Shown: positions 56,147 through 63,671 of the stretch, piece by piece
How positions within the stretch are numbered: the first letter of the stretch is position 1
Layout of the letters: every line of letters starts with the position of its first letter
Source of the DNA: Methylorubrum populi
GTDB taxonomy: Bacteria; Pseudomonadota; Alphaproteobacteria; Rhizobiales; Beijerinckiaceae
DNA length: 64,000 nt
Direction: 5' to 3'
Assembly: GCA_020741775.1 (NCBI GenBank)
Contig: DYYG01000001.1
Span: 30,794 to 94,793, forward strand
Program-made: the position numbers and the translations under genes
Notes under the pieces: generated by a model
Database searches by the model: none
What the model was told of the DNA's origin: nothing
Seen by the model: only the letters and a program-made list of their open reading frames with translations

Positions 56147-58093
56147 TCCGCGGCGAACAGGGGCATGGGCTCGGCGGCGGCGGCCGAACGGCGCGGGCGC
56201 ATCTCGTCCTCGCGATAGTTCGCGGCGACGATGGCCTGTGCGACCTGGGGGCACACGGAATTTCCGCACGCCTGGCCCTGCTGCTCCAGGGTGAGCGCGA
56301 TCTGGGAGCCGTCTTCGAGCTCGCCGCGATCGATCACGTAATCGGGCCGGAAGCCCTGCGCGTTGAACCGCTCGCGGGGCGTCAGCATCCCGATATCGAC
56401 GATGGCGTAGGGCTGGCCGTTCACGGTCACTGTGACGAGGCCGTGCCGGCGCTTGGCGGTGATGGTGTGCAGAGGCTCGTCGGCCGGCTGCGAGGGCAGC
56501 CCCTCCCCGTAATATTTTGCCAAGAAGGCGTAGACCGCCGCCGCGTGGTTGCCGCCGCCGGTCACCGTCGGCGCGGGCGCGTCGGCCGGGCCGTCCCGGC
56601 GGTCGGAGCCGCGCAGGTTCAGCATGTGGGCGGCGACGACGGTTTGATGCCCGCCGCCCGACATGATGGTCGAGACAGGCTCGCGCGCGTCAGTGCCGGC
56701 CTTCGCCGCGCCGTTTCTTTCGGTGTTGTGCTGAGCCAGGAACGCCGCGACGACGCTGGCTTTGCCCGCCCCGCCGGCCGTGATGAGGCCGACGGGCTCC
56801 TCGGCGGCCGAACCGACCGACGCACCGAACTGGCGGGTGAGGTGAACGGCGGCGATGCACAGGTCGGGCTTCGCCGTTTGCGTGCCCATCAGTTGCGTCG
56901 ACCGTGCGGGGCTCGCTCTGTGCGGCTCGCCCGCCGCAACCGACGAGGATCGGGGAGACGATCCCGAGCGGTGCTGCGCCGCCGCCGTGGGTCTCGCTGT
57001 GATGCGAGATCACCGTCGCGAGCGGTTGCTCCATCGCGTGGCCGGTGGCGCCCCGGTTGAACTTGGTCACGAAGGGCGCAACGATCGCGTTCTGATCCTT
57101 CGGCGAGGCGCAGAGCGTGTGCAGCGGGTCTCCGGCATCACGGTTGCTGCCGCCCTGCTGGCCATAGGTGACGAAGGGCGTCACCAGCGCCTCACCCCGA
57201 CCGCCGGTGAGGGTCGGATGCGGCTCCTCGACGTCGTGGGCGCGACCGCCCGCCCCGCCGCCGTGGTTCACCTGCACGAGGAAGGGGCGCGCCGCGTTCA
57301 CGACGTAGCGCATGGTGCCCTTGGCGATGCGGGCCATGGTGGCGTCGGCGAGCGGCCGGTTCGTGCGGATGCCCCATCGCGCCTTGATCTCGGCGGAGGT
57401 CTCGAAGATCGACGGGCACGGGAGCGACCAGTCGATGATCTCGGCTGCGGTGCGCCAAGGCTTCAGCTGGCCGGAGCAGACCGCCTCGGACTTCGGATCA
57501 CCGTGTGTCGGCTCCGGCCACTCGATCGGGCGACCGTCGCGGCGGGCGACGAGGAACAGGCGCTTCCGGATCGTGGGGGCGCCGTAATCGCAGGCGCGCA
57601 GCTCGCGCCACTCGACCACATAGCCCATCGCCTCGAAGGCCTGGACGAAGCTCTTGAAGGTCGCGCCGCGCTGGAGCGGGCACGGCTTCCCGTCATCGAG
57701 GAGCGGGCCCCAATCCTGAAACTCCTCCACGTTCTCGAGGCAGACGAGGCGCGGCCGCTGCCACTTCGGGAGGCTTTTGATCCAGCGGACCCCGACCCAC
57801 GCGAGGCCCCGGATCTGCTGCTCTCGCGGCTTGCCGCCCTTCGCCTTGCTGAAGTGCTTGCAGTCGGGACTCATCCAGAGGAGCCCGACGGCCCGGCCGG
57901 CGCACATCGCCTGGGCGTCCACGTTCCAGACGTCCTCCTCGATGTGGTGCGTGTCCGGATGGTTGATCCGGTGCATCGCGAGAGCGAGCCGGTCGTGGTT
58001 GAGGGCGAAGTCGGGACCCCGGCCGATCGTGGCCGGGATGCCCTCGGACGCGCCGCCGCCGCCCGCGAAGCTGTCGATGATCAGGGGGCGCAT
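56143..58093 (-). pseudogene. C5-cytosine DNA methyltransferase, frameshifted
   Basis: The frame from ATG 58093 carries the N-terminal catalytic part: motif I FAGGGGAS (9-16), catalytic Cys78 in MSPDCKHFSKAKGG, ENVEEF (120-125) and the target-recognition region. It loses sense near base 56886. The downstream frame from about 56889 supplies the missing C-terminus: TARxHTITAKRRHG-like, IGMLTPRERFNAQGF and QACGNSVCPQVAQAI (motifs IX-X). Total 1951 bp is one more than a multiple of three, so a single extra base, probably in the GGG run at 56885-56887, splits the gene. Intact length would be about 649 aa. The product is probably inactive unless the shift is a sequencing error. Confidence 0.85.
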
Positions 58094-58449
58094 TACGCTT
58101 CCGCTCCATTGCGAGACGGCGCGCTGGTGAGGGCGGCGAGGGTGCGGGCGATGAGGCTGCGGCCGGAGGGGCTGGCGCTCGATGCCGGGGATGGCTGCGC
58201 GGGAGCCGGGCGGCCCGAGCTTTCGTCGGCCAGGAAGCGCGCAACGAGCCCTGCGAGACGCGCGTCCTCAGCGATCGACGCCGCGTGGTCGCCCATTTCG
58301 GATACGGCGTTGGCCGTGGCCTGGAAGCCCTCGGGAAGATCGAGGCGCGCCGCGTTGCGGTGGCACCGATCTTGATGGAGGGCGGCTCCCTGGAGGCGCC
58401 GCTCCACGTCGGCCGGGAATGCAGCTGCGAGGTCGGCGGGGCTCAGCAT
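58093..58449 (-). CDS. phage-related hypothetical protein
   Basis: 118 aa from ATG 58449 (MLSPADLAAAFPADVERRLQ). Helical, Ala/Ser-rich; the middle (GDHAASIAEDARLAGLVARFLADESS) and a Ser/Pro/Arg tail give no fold assignment. Its stop shares a base with the methyltransferase start (TAATG) and its start overlaps the upstream gene end. Not recognised. Confidence 0.5.
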   Translation of the reverse strand: MLSPADLAAAFPADVERRLQGAALHQDRCHRNAARLDLPEGFQATANAVSEMGDHAASIAEDARLAGLVARFLADESSGRPAPAQPSPASSASPSGRSLIARTLAALTSAPSRNGAEA

Positions 58450-58778
58450 GCGCGAGCCTCCTGCGAGGCCGACGCTTCCCTCCGCTGGCGGCGGAGGCGG
58501 CACACGATCGTCTTCATGCTGCCGGGCGTCCTGCCGAAGCGCTCTGCGATCACGGCGTGCGGCACGCCATCGTCGGCAAGCGCCAGGATCCGCCGGGCGG
58601 TCACCGGGTCCGTGCCCGGTCGTCCGGTGCGGCACTGGATGCCCATGTCGCGGACGTGGGCCATCACGCAGGGCGTGGATCGGCCAACCTGTTCGGCGAT
58701 TTTCTCTGCCGACAGACATTGCGCGCGCAGATCGCGCATCCGGGCCTGCTCGAAGTTGGTGACGGGCTTGATGCTCAT
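58443..58778 (-). CDS. GcrA-like / helix-turn-helix phage protein
   Basis: 111 aa from ATG 58778 (MSIKPVTNFEQARMRDLRAQ). Two helix-turn-helix-like segments are visible: CLSAEKIAEQVGRSTPCVMAHVRDMG (about 21-46) and DDGVPHAVIAERFGRTPGSMKTIVCRLRRQ (about 69-98), each read in two parts. The pattern suggests DNA-binding control of late element genes. The upstream regulator frame runs into its start. Confidence 0.6.
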   Translation of the reverse strand: MSIKPVTNFEQARMRDLRAQCLSAEKIAEQVGRSTPCVMAHVRDMGIQCRTGRPGTDPVTARRILALADDGVPHAVIAERFGRTPGSMKTIVCRLRRQRREASASQEARAC

Positions 58779-59085
58779 GGCCGGCACTCCGAAGAGAGAC
58801 CGGGCCGCGAAGGGCGAGCAATTCCCGCAACGCGGCCCGCTCGCTCGGCACAAGGCTGCGGTAGCCCTCGAGCACGCGGCGCTCTTCGGCGGAGAGGTCG
58901 ACCGCGTCCGGCTCCAGCATCAGCGTCGGATCCAGCCCTAGCGTCTCCGCGATCTGCTCACGGCGCTCGAAGGCAATGAACTCGCGCCCGCGCTTCCACC
59001 GCGAGACCGTGGCGCTACACACGCCCACGTGCTGGCCCAATTCGGAATGCATCATGCCCAGGCGCTTGCGACGGTGGCGGATCAT
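58775..59085 (-). CDS. XRE-family transcriptional regulator (end uncertain)
   Basis: From ATG 59085 the frame encodes a Cro/CI-type helix-turn-helix (MIRHRRKRLGMMHSELGQHVG, then CSATVSRWKRGREFIAFERREQI) and a short C-terminal part with SAEERRVLEGYRSLVPSERAALRELLALRG. No stop follows in frame until 58093; the translation over the next gene is Arg-rich and shadow-like. A 2-bp change in the GAGAGA run at 58793-58799 would bring in a stop overlapping the next ATG at 58777-58775, which is the end shown here. It is probably an element repressor or regulator. Confidence 0.55.
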
Positions 59086-59163
59086 GGCGCCCGCGTGCGT
59101 CGGTGTTTCAGGGCGGGAGACCGGCATTGCTGCGATCCTTCCGAGGTTGCGATTGGGGTGGGA

Positions 59164-59549
59164 TCAGCGGCGCGTCACGCGCCCGTCGAAGCCGCGCTTG
59201 AGGCCAGAGGCCTTGGTGCCGGCGAGCGGCCGGCCGGCCGGCACCGGGCGCCGAGTCGGGCCCGCGCAGGTTTCGCCAGCGAGACGCTTCGCCCGGGCTA
59301 TCACGCCCTGGTCAGCTGCGGTTTTCGGCTTGTCGCAGTCGTGGCAGAGCGGACGCATGTCGTCCGGCTCGTCTCGGCCGCAGATCTCCAGGGGATCTCG
59401 TGGTCGTAGACGTACTGGCTGCGGTCGGTCATCTGCTTGCCGCAGTCGGCGCAGAAGACGTGACGACGGAGGATCGCGACCTCACGGGCCAGCGTCATGG
59501 CCTTGCGCTCGGGGATGGCGACACGCTCGCGCTGCGGGAGCATGCTCAT
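59164..59549 (-). pseudogene. HNH endonuclease, frameshifted
   Basis: The frame from ATG 59549 encodes HVFCADCGKQMTDRSQYVYDHEIP, the first half of an HNH nuclease with CxxC and the DHEIP motif. It then goes out of sense. The other frame from about 59390 gives MRPLCHDCDKPKTAADQGVI, the expected continuation with the second CxxC, the DK segment and the C-terminal region. Restoring one C in the CCCC run (plus-strand GGGG at 59391-59394) joins them as LEICGRDEPDDMRPLC. This is another broken gene in the element. HNH nucleases near packaging genes assist DNA processing; here no terminase is seen. Confidence 0.8.
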
Positions 59550-59751
59550 GCGTCGCTCGCCTCATCAGGCGTGCGGCCATACCCCACCAGCGCATGACGT
59601 GCTCTTGCAGCCAGATCTCGCGCCCGCAGCCGGAGCAGTCGAATGGCTTCGGGTCGTCCTCACCCCAGCAGGTGACGTGCCCAGAGAGGATTTCACCTTC
59701 CATGCGGGTCTCGTGCCGGCAGTGAGGGCAGGTGATGCGATCAAGGCTCAC
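59482..59751 (-). CDS. zinc-ribbon-like phage protein
   Basis: 89 aa. Two CxxC pairs, CPHC (about 8-11) and CSGC (about 39-42), form a small zinc ribbon; the middle is HVTCWGEDDPKPFDCSGCGREIWLQ (in two parts). The C-terminus overlaps the HNH gene start in another frame. It starts 4 bp inside the end of the next gene (ATGA overlap). Function unknown. Confidence 0.6.
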   Translation of the reverse strand: MSLDRITCPHCRHETRMEGEILSGHVTCWGEDDPKPFDCSGCGREIWLQEHVMRWWGMAARLMRRATHEHAPAARACRHPRAQGHDAGP

Positions 59752-60083
59752 GACCGCTCCCCCATCGCAACAAGGGCAGCGTCGACTAGCTCGGCGACCG
59801 CACTCGGGAGAGCCGTGTCGGTATCTGGATCGCGGCAGGCTGCTCGGACGGCCTTCAGAGCATCACTGGCCCGGTTCATAGCCGTCGCGGCGATGTTGAC
59901 CGCGGCGAGCGCCGGAAGGGCTGTCTGCGCCGAGTTCCAACGGGCGGTGTCGTAGGCCCAGGCCTCGACCTGCTTCCTCGATCCGTCTTTCGGGTATGCG
60001 GGCTCCGCTTCCGGCGCCTCAGCGATGATCTCGGCAAGAGCATCGCGGATGGCGGACAGCGGCGAGTGGTCGGCTGCGGCCAT
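59748..60083 (-). CDS. phage-related hypothetical protein
   Basis: 111 aa, Ala-rich and helical (LSAIRDALAEIIAEAPEAEP, then AVNIAATAMNRASDALKAVR). Not recognised. It overlaps the zinc-ribbon gene start by 4 bp, and its ATG lies next to the stop of the small membrane gene upstream. Confidence 0.5.
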   Translation of the reverse strand: MAAADHSPLSAIRDALAEIIAEAPEAEPAYPKDGSRKQVEAWAYDTARWNSAQTALPALAAVNIAATAMNRASDALKAVRAACRDPDTDTALPSAVAELVDAALVAMGERS

Positions 60084-60084
60084 C

Positions 60085-60219
60085 TCACATCCACCCGAGG
60101 CTGACGCAGCACCCCAGGATCACCAGGGACACGGCGAGAGTGGCGAGGCCGAAGAACACGGCGTTCGTCTTCTCGGTGAGATCCAGGCGCGCGTCAGCGG
60201 CCGGCTGTTGCACGGACAT
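60085..60219 (-). CDS. tiny single-pass membrane protein
   Basis: 44 aa from ATG 60219: MSVQQPAADARLDLTEKTNA, then one hydrophobic helix (VFFGLATLAVSLVILGCCVS) and WM at the C-terminus. Cys-Cys near the helix end. The stop is 1 bp before the next gene's start region, so the genes are coupled. Such small proteins are common in phages (holin-like, superinfection or membrane-associated), but this one is not identifiable. Confidence 0.5.
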   Translation of the reverse strand: MSVQQPAADARLDLTEKTNAVFFGLATLAVSLVILGCCVSLGWM

Positions 60220-60370
60220 GGCGGTCCCCGTTGTCGTTGGAGTGGCTGGAAAGGGTCAGGGCCGGCGGAGGCGCGAGGCGCTGGCAGCGGCCGAGGAAGA
60301 TGCGAGCGCCGATGGCGTAGGCGACCAGTGCGATCCCGGCCGTGAGGAGATCCTGGGCCAGGGCGAGCAT
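60194..60370 (-). CDS. small membrane protein
   Basis: 58 aa from ATG 60370: MLALAQDLLTAGIALVAYAI, a single hydrophobic helix, then GARIFLGRCQRLAPPPALTL and a polar tail (SSHSNDNGDRHVRATAGR). It overlaps the 44-aa gene by 26 bp. A plausible but not identified phage-type membrane gene. Confidence 0.45.
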   Translation of the reverse strand: MLALAQDLLTAGIALVAYAIGARIFLGRCQRLAPPPALTLSSHSNDNGDRHVRATAGR

Positions 60371-60376
60371 GGCGCG

Positions 60377-60889
60377 TCAGGCCGCAGCGGGAGAGATGAA
60401 GCTGGCCTCGTGGGCGCCATGGCCAGTCGCGGGCTCTGTGCTCTTGCCGTAGGCGTGATCGGCGTCGAGGCGGGCCAGTTCGGCGCCGACAGCGTGAGCG
60501 CGGTCGATCCGCGAGCGTTCGGCGGTCTCGACGGCGTCAGCCCGGTGCATCGCAGTGCGGGTGATGTTCCGGTCGTTCTGCTGAATGCGCTGGCCCTGCG
60601 CCTCGGCAAGATCGGCCTCGCTGGCACAGGTGCCGGCCGTGCCAGAAAGAGCATTCCGGCAGGTGGCGCGCAGGGCGATCATCGCCTCTTCGAGCCGCAG
60701 CCGCACCATGTTCGCGCTCTGCGATCCACGCGGGCCAAGCTGCGCGCTCGTGGCGTCGCCGATGGCGATCTTGCGGACCACGTCGCTGTAGGCCAGCGCT
60801 GCGAGATGCAGGTGCTCGACCGCGTCGGCGAGGTCAAGAGACGAGATGGCAGGCTCGGGCTGGTCGGTCTGGCTGAACGGCGCGCACAT
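60377..60889 (-). CDS. phage-related hypothetical protein
   Basis: 170 aa. Helical throughout (SSLDLADAVEHLHLAALAYS, then RLRLEEAMIALRATCRNALS), with polar Asp/Glu/Gln content and a Cys pair. Not recognised. Coupled closely to the small membrane gene (6 bp) downstream. Confidence 0.5.
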   Translation of the reverse strand: MCAPFSQTDQPEPAISSLDLADAVEHLHLAALAYSDVVRKIAIGDATSAQLGPRGSQSANMVRLRLEEAMIALRATCRNALSGTAGTCASEADLAEAQGQRIQQNDRNITRTAMHRADAVETAERSRIDRAHAVGAELARLDADHAYGKSTEPATGHGAHEASFISPAAA

Positions 60890-60955
60890 GGGTGGCCTCG
60901 TCGGGCTGGCGTTGCGGGAAGGCGAAGAGGGGGGGCGCGCAGAGGCGCGGCGGGC

Positions 60956-61630
60956 TCAGGCGGCCGGCCGGAAGCCGGCGCGGCCCGCGATGGTGTCGAT
61001 CTCGTTCACGAGGATCCGCAGGGCGCCGACAGCGTGGATTGCGTCGGCCATGTCGCCGGCATCAGCGTGAGTCACGAAGGTGCGGATCAGGCCCCGGTAG
61101 AGGGTCGCCTCGCGCAGGACCGCGATGGCACGGGCGGCCCGGGTTGCATGCTCGCCGCCGCCGTTCTCGACCGCCTCAAGCTTGCCGAGGACGTCGAGGA
61201 AGGTCGTGATGTGCGTATCGACGGGACGGCCGGCCGGCTGGGCGCGACCCGAGATCTCATCCAGCCGGACCAGGGCATAGTTGAAGCCGTTGATGCCAGG
61301 GCCGCGCAGGGCCTTCGCCAGGACGGCGGCGTGCTCGGCATTCGGGGCGACCGCCACAAACCCGCTGCGCTTCGTCGGAATGGTGTTCGTGAGCGCAGCG
61401 TAGGCCGACACCGCGCCCGGATCGGTCCGGCCCTTGCGGAAGAGCGCATCGGCGAGCGCCTTGTGCTCCTCGCGGGTGAAGAACGCCGCGACCTTCTCCT
61501 TTTTGGCCGCGTCGGCTCGCTTCTCTCGCATCTTCAGCGCGTGGTCGCTCTTGCGGGAGCGGTTGCGACGGAAGCGACGATCCTCTCCCGAGGACAAGTC
61601 CGTGACGGTCAGCGGTCGAGAGAAGGACAT
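60956..61630 (-). CDS. phage-related hypothetical protein
   Basis: 224 aa from ATG 61630 (MSFSRPLTVTDLSSGEDRRF). A basic N-terminal region of about 40 residues (RRNRSRKSDHALKMREKRAD) precedes a helical body (FTREEHKALADALFRKGRTD, ALREATLYRGLIRTFVTHAD). It could be a nucleic-acid-binding protein. It is the first gene of the minus-strand run, adjacent to the operator region at 61660-61720. Confidence 0.5.
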   Translation of the reverse strand: MSFSRPLTVTDLSSGEDRRFRRNRSRKSDHALKMREKRADAAKKEKVAAFFTREEHKALADALFRKGRTDPGAVSAYAALTNTIPTKRSGFVAVAPNAEHAAVLAKALRGPGINGFNYALVRLDEISGRAQPAGRPVDTHITTFLDVLGKLEAVENGGGEHATRAARAIAVLREATLYRGLIRTFVTHADAGDMADAIHAVGALRILVNEIDTIAGRAGFRPAA

Positions 61631-61659
61631 TGGCGGCGGCTCCATCGCGCGGTAGCGAT

Positions 61660-61720
61660 GAGTAACCATACCGATATGGTATTATGAATCAATACCAGAA
61701 TGACATAGAGGCGATACCAA
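61660..61720. promoter_or_regulatory. operator/promoter region of the element, divergent
   Basis: Perfect inverted repeat ACCATA (61665-61670), CCGA, TATGGT (61675-61680). It is followed by further copies of the half-site: TGGTAT (61678-61683), ATACCA (61692-61697) and ATACCA (61714-61719). This lies between the minus-strand operon (start 61630) and the plus-strand operon (start 61826), exactly where a phage-type repressor site should be. Confidence 0.65.
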
Positions 61721-61825
61721 TTGCCGTCCCTCGGTCAAGCTTATCCCCATCCATCCACAGGATGCAGATTTCTCGGTTATGGGCGCTCGACAACCTCACG
61801 TCACCGCCCCACCATAGAACAAAAA

Positions 61826-62104
61826 GTGAACACGCCAAAGGGGATTCGGGTGGGAGCGAGGCATGTGGACGGCGACACAGAGCTCTCGGATCTCGCCTAC
61901 CTCTACGTCACCTGTGACGACTGCGGGCACCGTGGGTGGTGGTCGCGGGCAAGGCTGAACCAAGAGGAACGCAAGGGCTTCCGATCGCTCCAATCCCTGG
62001 GAAGCAAATTCCGCTGCAAGCGATGCGGCGAGCGTGGAGGCAGCGGCCGGAACGTGAGCTTGCGTCCGGTCCTACGAGAGGATGCAGAGCATGTCAGGAA
62101 ATGA
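61826..62104 (+). CDS. zinc-ribbon phage protein
   Basis: 92 aa from GTG 61826 (VNTPKGIRVGARHVDGDTEL), with an open extension upstream that is not protein-like. Zinc-ribbon-like pairs CDDC (about 30-33) and CKRC (about 65-68) bracket WSRARLNQEERKGFRSLQSLG. Function unknown. First gene of the plus-strand operon; its end overlaps the next gene's start. Confidence 0.55.
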   Translation: MNTPKGIRVGARHVDGDTELSDLAYLYVTCDDCGHRGWWSRARLNQEERKGFRSLQSLGSKFRCKRCGERGGSGRNVSLRPVLREDAEHVRK

Positions 62105-62348
62105 GCGATACGGCGCGATGACCTTCGTGCGCGACCGGTTCGGGCAGCTTCGCGAGGGGCGGGTCTACCCGTGCAGCGACGGCGAGGTTGCTAAGCAGGT
62201 CGCGGAGGATCGCGTCGAGAAGGGATGGGCACCGGGCGCAGCCGCCTTCCTTCGCAGGGGCGGCGGCGAGTTTGACGAGGGCGAGACGATCACCCTCGCT
62301 GCGTTTGGTGAGGTACCCAGTGAGGTCCGAGACCAAATGCCATTCTAA
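62091..62348 (+). CDS. phage-related hypothetical protein
   Basis: 85 aa from ATG 62091 (MSGNERYGAMTFVRDRFGQL), preceded by GAGGA. An acidic small protein with an alternating pattern (REGRVYPCSDGEVAKQVAED, then DEGETITLAAFGEVPSEVR). Not recognised. It overlaps the previous gene by 14 bp. Confidence 0.55.
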   Translation: MSGNERYGAMTFVRDRFGQLREGRVYPCSDGEVAKQVAEDRVEKGWAPGAAAFLRRGGGEFDEGETITLAAFGEVPSEVRDQMPF

Positions 62349-62523
62349 TGGCGACTTAGACTGCGACGAGTCCGAGCACGTAGTCGCTGTGTAGCTTGTG
62401 AATATATACGCCACCAGAGCATTAACGAAGCCATCATCTTGATTTGATGAAATAATATTCTATCTATGAAATGCAACAACTCGCAGCACTTGATTTTACT
62501 GCGCTACAGGTTAAACAAGGATC

Positions 62524-62694
62524 ATGTTTAGGCGGCAGCAGAGCTGGCTTTCGTATGCCTACGCTGGCTTGGCGAGTGGGGTTCTTATTGCTGCCCTTAT
62601 GTTTTTGAGGTCCTATAGTCCAGTCGCTGCCCTATTGTTGGCCTGCACTACACTTGTAATATCAATATTGCTATTGGCTATCCAGAGAAAATGA
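62524..62694 (+). CDS. small two-helix membrane protein
   Basis: 56 aa from ATG 62524: MFRRQQSWLSYAYAGLASGV, helix one, then LIAALMFLRSYS, helix two and IQRK at the end. AT-rich. It converges on the unknown 297-aa gene, with 24 bp of overlap, so the two are likely to be acquired together. Not recognised; the weak ribosome site lowers confidence. Confidence 0.45.
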   Translation: MFRRQQSWLSYAYAGLASGVLIAALMFLRSYSPVAALLLACTTLVISILLLAIQRK

Positions 62695-63564
62695 AAGCTG
62701 TCGCCCCTCATTTCGTCGGGGTGTGCCTATAACTTTTAATACCGATCTCTCAGTAGGCACCCATTTACCGTCCCTCAATTCCTCTTTAGTTTCGAGCTCA
62801 ACCGTCATAACGACATCGCTTTTCATTACAATCGGGTATTTTCCAGTCAATACGGCATCAACAAATTTCGTATCCAAAATAGGCGCGCCGAACTCTTTTT
62901 TGCCAATCCTAAATTTCCATCTTCTTTTTCCCTGGACTAGCACAGGGCTGATCAGAACGACCTTTTGCACTTCAGTTGTTATTCGGCGAGGGACGATAAT
63001 TTCATCACTTGCAGGATTGTTCATCTTCTCCGCAAATTGGGATCTCGGCAGTATATCTGTTGGTCTACGCTTAGACGTCTTAGAAATTCCAACTCCTTTC
63101 ACTGCTGGATCCTGCGCTAGCTCTGCTATAACTTGCCTTGAGCTGCGCTCTCCAGCCTTTGCTTCAACGGCTTTTGCTGCACGCTCCGCAATGTCCTGCT
63201 TGTCTTCGTCAGATAGGTTGCTGGCTTCCGCGCCAAACAAGCTTTCCCAGCCTTTTGATAGAACTTTATGAGAGCCAAACTCTGCCACTTGACCGCCAAT
63301 CCAGCCGGCGCTCACTAGACTGAGGGCCCAAAGAGTTTTTTGGTGTTCCGCAGCGAATGCTACAAGTTTTACCCTTGCGTTGACGAACAGGCTGCCTTCA
63401 CTAGTATCCAATAGCTCCAACTGGACATCAACGAAAGGGTCTAAAAACTCAGCTATTTCGCGTACAGCTTCTGCAAACGCCAGTGAAGCTCGCGCGGCTG
63501 CCTCTAAGTCTGCCTTTTGCCCCTTATGTAAATCAATATAAAGGCTTAGTTGATCGGCTGGCAT
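62671..63564 (-). CDS. hypothetical protein, AT-rich, with one membrane-like segment
   Basis: 297 aa from ATG 63564 (MPADQLSLYIDLHKGQKADL). A helical N-terminal part (LEAAARASLAFAEAVREIAE) is followed by a beta-rich stretch (DVQLELLDTSEGSLFVNARV), then a hydrophobic segment around residues 78-94 (TLWALSLVSAGWIGGQV), a Lys-rich middle and a beta-rich C-terminus. I do not recognise it. Its AT-rich composition differs from both the element and the chromosome. A role in immunity or exclusion is only a guess from position. Confidence 0.65.
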   Translation of the reverse strand: MPADQLSLYIDLHKGQKADLEAAARASLAFAEAVREIAEFLDPFVDVQLELLDTSEGSLFVNARVKLVAFAAEHQKTLWALSLVSAGWIGGQVAEFGSHKVLSKGWESLFGAEASNLSDEDKQDIAERAAKAVEAKAGERSSRQVIAELAQDPAVKGVGISKTSKRRPTDILPRSQFAEKMNNPASDEIIVPRRITTEVQKVVLISPVLVQGKRRWKFRIGKKEFGAPILDTKFVDAVLTGKYPIVMKSDVVMTVELETKEELRDGKWVPTERSVLKVIGTPRRNEGRQLSFSLDSQ

Positions 63565-63671
63565 AGTTCGACCTCGGGCTTCAAACTTAAATACATGTTC
63601 ACACAAACTTGAGTAAGGTCGGTTAAAAATGCCTATTTACTGCTACCATTTAGGTCGTGTGTTCAGCAGTT

